From the NCBI GenBank assembly GCA_002708345.1, contig PANG01000018.1, positions 6,977 to 13,519 on the forward strand: DNA of 6,543 nt, in the 5' to 3' direction. The position numbers and the translations under genes are program-made. Shown here piece by piece: positions 4,655-6,543 of this stretch. The notes beneath the pieces were generated by a model. That model had not been told where the DNA came from. It made no database searches and worked only from the letters and a program-made list of their open reading frames with translations. Source of the stretch: Planctomycetaceae bacterium (GTDB lineage Bacteria > Planctomycetota > Planctomycetia > Pirellulales > Pirellulaceae). How positions within the stretch are numbered: position 1 is the stretch's first letter; every line of letters starts with the position of its first letter.

Positions 4655-6543
4655 ATGACAACCGCACGCACACCAACCCCTCCCACTACCATGAGAATGA
4701 TCCTCCTCTTGCTCCTGCTGCTCTCTACACACCCCGCCCTGGCTGCTCGCCGGCCGACAGAAAAACTCAGCTTCGAAAAAGACGTCCGGCCAATCTTCCG
4801 CGCCCATTGCTATGACTGCCATGGTGCAGCTAGTGAAATCAAGGGAAAGCTTGATCTGCGACTTGTCCGCTTCATCACAGCTGGTGGTGAAACCGGTCCA
4901 GCTATTGTGCCCGGGAAACCTGCCGAAAGTTTCCTGGTGGAACGCATCAAGGCAGGCGAGATGCCACCCGGGGAGACACGGGTAAGCACCGAGGAGATCG
5001 CGGTGATTGAAAAGTGGATCACCCAGGGTGCCCTGACCGCGCAACCGGAACCAGAGCAGATCCCCCCGGGCCTGGGTATTTCCTTCGCGGAAAGGGGCTA
5101 CTGGGCTTACCAGCCAATCACCCGGCCCGAGGTACCACAACCCAGGAAAGCGGGACGGGTTCGCAATGAAATCGATGCTTTCCTGCTGGCAAGGATGCAA
5201 GACAAGAAGCTCCAGTTTTCCGCCGATGCGGATCGCCTGACGCTTGCCAAGCGAGTTTACCTGGACCTCACCGGGCTCCCCCCCTCGCTGCAGCAGGTTC
5301 AGCAGTTCATCCAGGATGACCGGCCCAATGCATATGAATTGCTGGTGGACGACCTGCTGGACTCGCCCCACTACGGGGAACGCTGGGGGCGACACTGGCT
5401 GGATGTTGCAGGCTATGCCGACTCGGAAGGATACAGCAACGACGACCCCGAGCGACCTTACTCCTACAAGTACCGTAATTACGTGATCCAGTCATTTAAT
5501 GATGATCTCCCCTTCGACCAGTTCATCCAGGAACAGCTGGCCGGCGACGAGATGGTTACACCACCGCTGAAGAACATGTCGGCCGAGAGCATACGCATGC
5601 TCACCGCCACCGGCTTCCTGCGAATGGGCGTCGATGGTACTGGCAAGGAAAACAACGATGCCTCCAGGAACCAGGTCCTTGCCGACACGATCAAGATCGT
5701 CAGCTCGTCGCTACTGGGGATGTCGGTTGGCTGTGCACGGTGTCACGACCATCGATACGATCCAATCTCACATGTTGATTACCATCGACTTCGAGCTGTT
5801 TTCGAGCCCGCCTTCGACTGGAAGAACTGGCGAACACCTGGTGGGCGACAAATTTCACTCTACACGGACGTCGACGCCGCCCGCCGCAACGAGGTGAACC
5901 AGGAAGCGGCGGTGCTGGAAAAGGAGCGGGACGCGAAGCAGGCAGAGTATATCCAGATAGCGCTGGACAAGGAATTTGAACAGTACGAGGAAGCGGTTCG
6001 AGTCCAGCTGCAGGAGGCCAAGAAGACCGCGGCCGACAAGCGTTCTGCCGAGCAAAAGAAGCTGCTGGAGGATCAACCGAACTTGAACGTCTCGGCAGGT
6101 AACCTCTACCAGTACAACCAGGGGCACGCCGACAAGATCAAGGAATACAACAGCCAGATTGGTGAAATCAAGAAGAAAATTCCGATCGAGGAGTTCCTGC
6201 GTGTGACCACAGAGCCGGGATCCGAGATTCCCAAGACATTCCTCTTTTACCGCGGGGACCATCGTCAACCACAGCAGCAAGTTGTTCCTGGTGGACTGAC
6301 AATCACTGCCGCCGAAGGAAAACGCCTGGCAATCGAGGAGAATAATGCTGATCTCTCTTCCAGTGGCCGCCGGCTGGCGTACGCTCGCTGGCTTACCAGC
6401 GGACAACATCCGACCGTGGCCCGCGTGCTGGTCAACCGGGTCTGGCTGCATCACTTTGGACGCGGCATCGTGGAAACACCGGGCGAGTTTGGAAAGCTCG
6501 GCAGCCTCCCGACTCATCCACAGCTACTTGACTGGCTCGCCAG
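4655..6543 (+). CDS. Exported PSCyt1-DUF1549-PSD1 cytochrome-domain protein (incomplete at right edge)
   Basis: Open reading frame of 629 codons to the window edge, read directly through the whole stretch without a stop. A signal peptide lies at about 13-31: positively charged MRM, a leucine run, then ALA-A as a likely cleavage site. PSCyt1 (about 38-125) contains the heme c motif CYDCH (52-56) and M103 in GEMPPG as the probable axial ligand. DUF1549/PSCyt2 spans about 171-388, with LDLTGLPP (203-210), SPHYGERWGRHWLD (237-250), FDQFIQEQLAGDEM (287-300) and a second CxxCH, CARCHDHRYDPI (360-371). A charged, probably helical spacer (about 408-510) follows, then FLFYRGDH (529-536) and the opening of DUF1553/PSD1, with RVLVNRVWLHHFGRGIVETPGEFG (590-613, quoted in part). 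Full members have roughly 700-1100 residues and are often followed by a DUF1501 gene. The start is uncertain: ATG 4655, 4691 or 4697, none with a Shine-Dalgarno site; 4691 gives the most typical signal peptide. The role is unproven; it is generally linked to envelope redox chemistry and polysaccharide use in planctomycetes. Confidence 0.95.
   Translation, partial: MTTARTPTPPTTMRMILLLLLLLSTHPALAARRPTEKLSFEKDVRPIFRAHCYDCHGAASEIKGKLDLRLVRFITAGGETGPAIVPGKPAESFLVERIKAGEMPPGETRVSTEEIAVIEKWITQGALTAQPEPEQIPPGLGISFAERGYWAYQPITRPEVPQPRKAGRVRNEIDAFLLARMQDKKLQFSADADRLTLAKRVYLDLTGLPPSLQQVQQFIQDDRPNAYELLVDDLLDSPHYGERWGRHWLDVAGYADSEGYSNDDPERPYSYKYRNYVIQSFNDDLPFDQFIQEQLAGDEMVTPPLKNMSAESIRMLTATGFLRMGVDGTGKENNDASRNQVLADTIKIVSSSLLGMSVGCARCHDHRYDPISHVDYHRLRAVFEPAFDWKNWRTPGGRQISLYTDVDAARRNEVNQEAAVLEKERDAKQAEYIQIALDKEFEQYEEAVRVQLQEAKKTAADKRSAEQKKLLEDQPNLNVSAGNLYQYNQGHADKIKEYNSQIGEIKKKIPIEEFLRVTTEPGSEIPKTFLFYRGDHRQPQQQVVPGGLTITAAEGKRLAIEENNADLSSSGRRLAYARWLTSGQHPTVARVLVNRVWLHHFGRGIVETPGEFGKLGSLPTHPQLLDWLA

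Noticed and set aside
4607..5395. Open frame of 262 codons on the minus strand opposite the cytochrome gene
   Set aside because: It lies over the PSCyt1 and DUF1549 coding sequence, which is strongly conserved in the plus frame; the antisense product has no recognisable domain.
5732..5850. Possible frameshift in the cytochrome gene, suggested by an overlapping open frame at 5634-5897
   Set aside because: The main frame continues without a stop through CARCHDHRYDPI and into the spacer and PSD1 opening, so the gene is intact.

Overview
The window looks like chromosomal DNA from a planctomycete, probably of the Pirellulales/Planctomycetales type. The main reason is the incomplete gene at the right end. 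It has the planctomycete-typical order of an exported c-type cytochrome domain (PSCyt1), a DUF1549 domain (PSCyt2) and the beginning of a DUF1553 domain (PSD1). A Tat-exported Gfo/Idh/MocA oxidoreductase and a membrane-anchored protein with an acidic proline-rich linker fit the same background. Base composition is moderately GC-rich, and nothing suggests recent transfer: no transposase, integrase, tRNA, rRNA, CRISPR array or phage gene was seen.

Layout. Positions 1-1108 on the minus strand hold two genes of an ABC importer: an ATPase (362-1108), then its permease (1-365, running off the left edge). Their stop and start codons overlap as ATGA. From about 1109 to 1222 there is a short divergent control region. 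To its right all genes are on the plus strand: a small CbiX-type sirohydrochlorin chelatase (1223-1690, or from 1163 with the alternative start), a Tat-exported Gfo/Idh/MocA oxidoreductase (1739-3040), a membrane-anchored protein of unknown function (3148-4557), and the incomplete PSCyt1-DUF1549-PSD1 protein (4655 or 4691 to the right edge). The last gene is open to the end of the window, with no frameshift over the 629 codons seen.

How they may work together. The importer belongs to the nitrate/sulfonate/taurine and thiamine-precursor (NMT1/THI5) group, and its substrate cannot be read from these two subunits. CbiX inserts a metal into sirohydrochlorin for siroheme or cobalamin, so a shared promoter region with the importer could reflect cofactor or N/S assimilation; this is only inference. 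The exported oxidoreductase and the cytochrome protein both act outside the cytoplasm and belong to families greatly expanded in planctomycetes, often discussed in connection with carbohydrate use. The gaps between plus-strand genes are 48, 107 and 97 bases. The last contains a 15-base palindrome overlapping a possible extended -10 promoter, so the cytochrome gene probably has its own transcription start.

No clearly new multi-gene system is visible. The best candidates for a second look are the unknown membrane-anchored protein (3148-4557), the CbiX variant beside the importer, and the palindrome at 4616-4630. No non-coding stretch exceeds about 115 bases.
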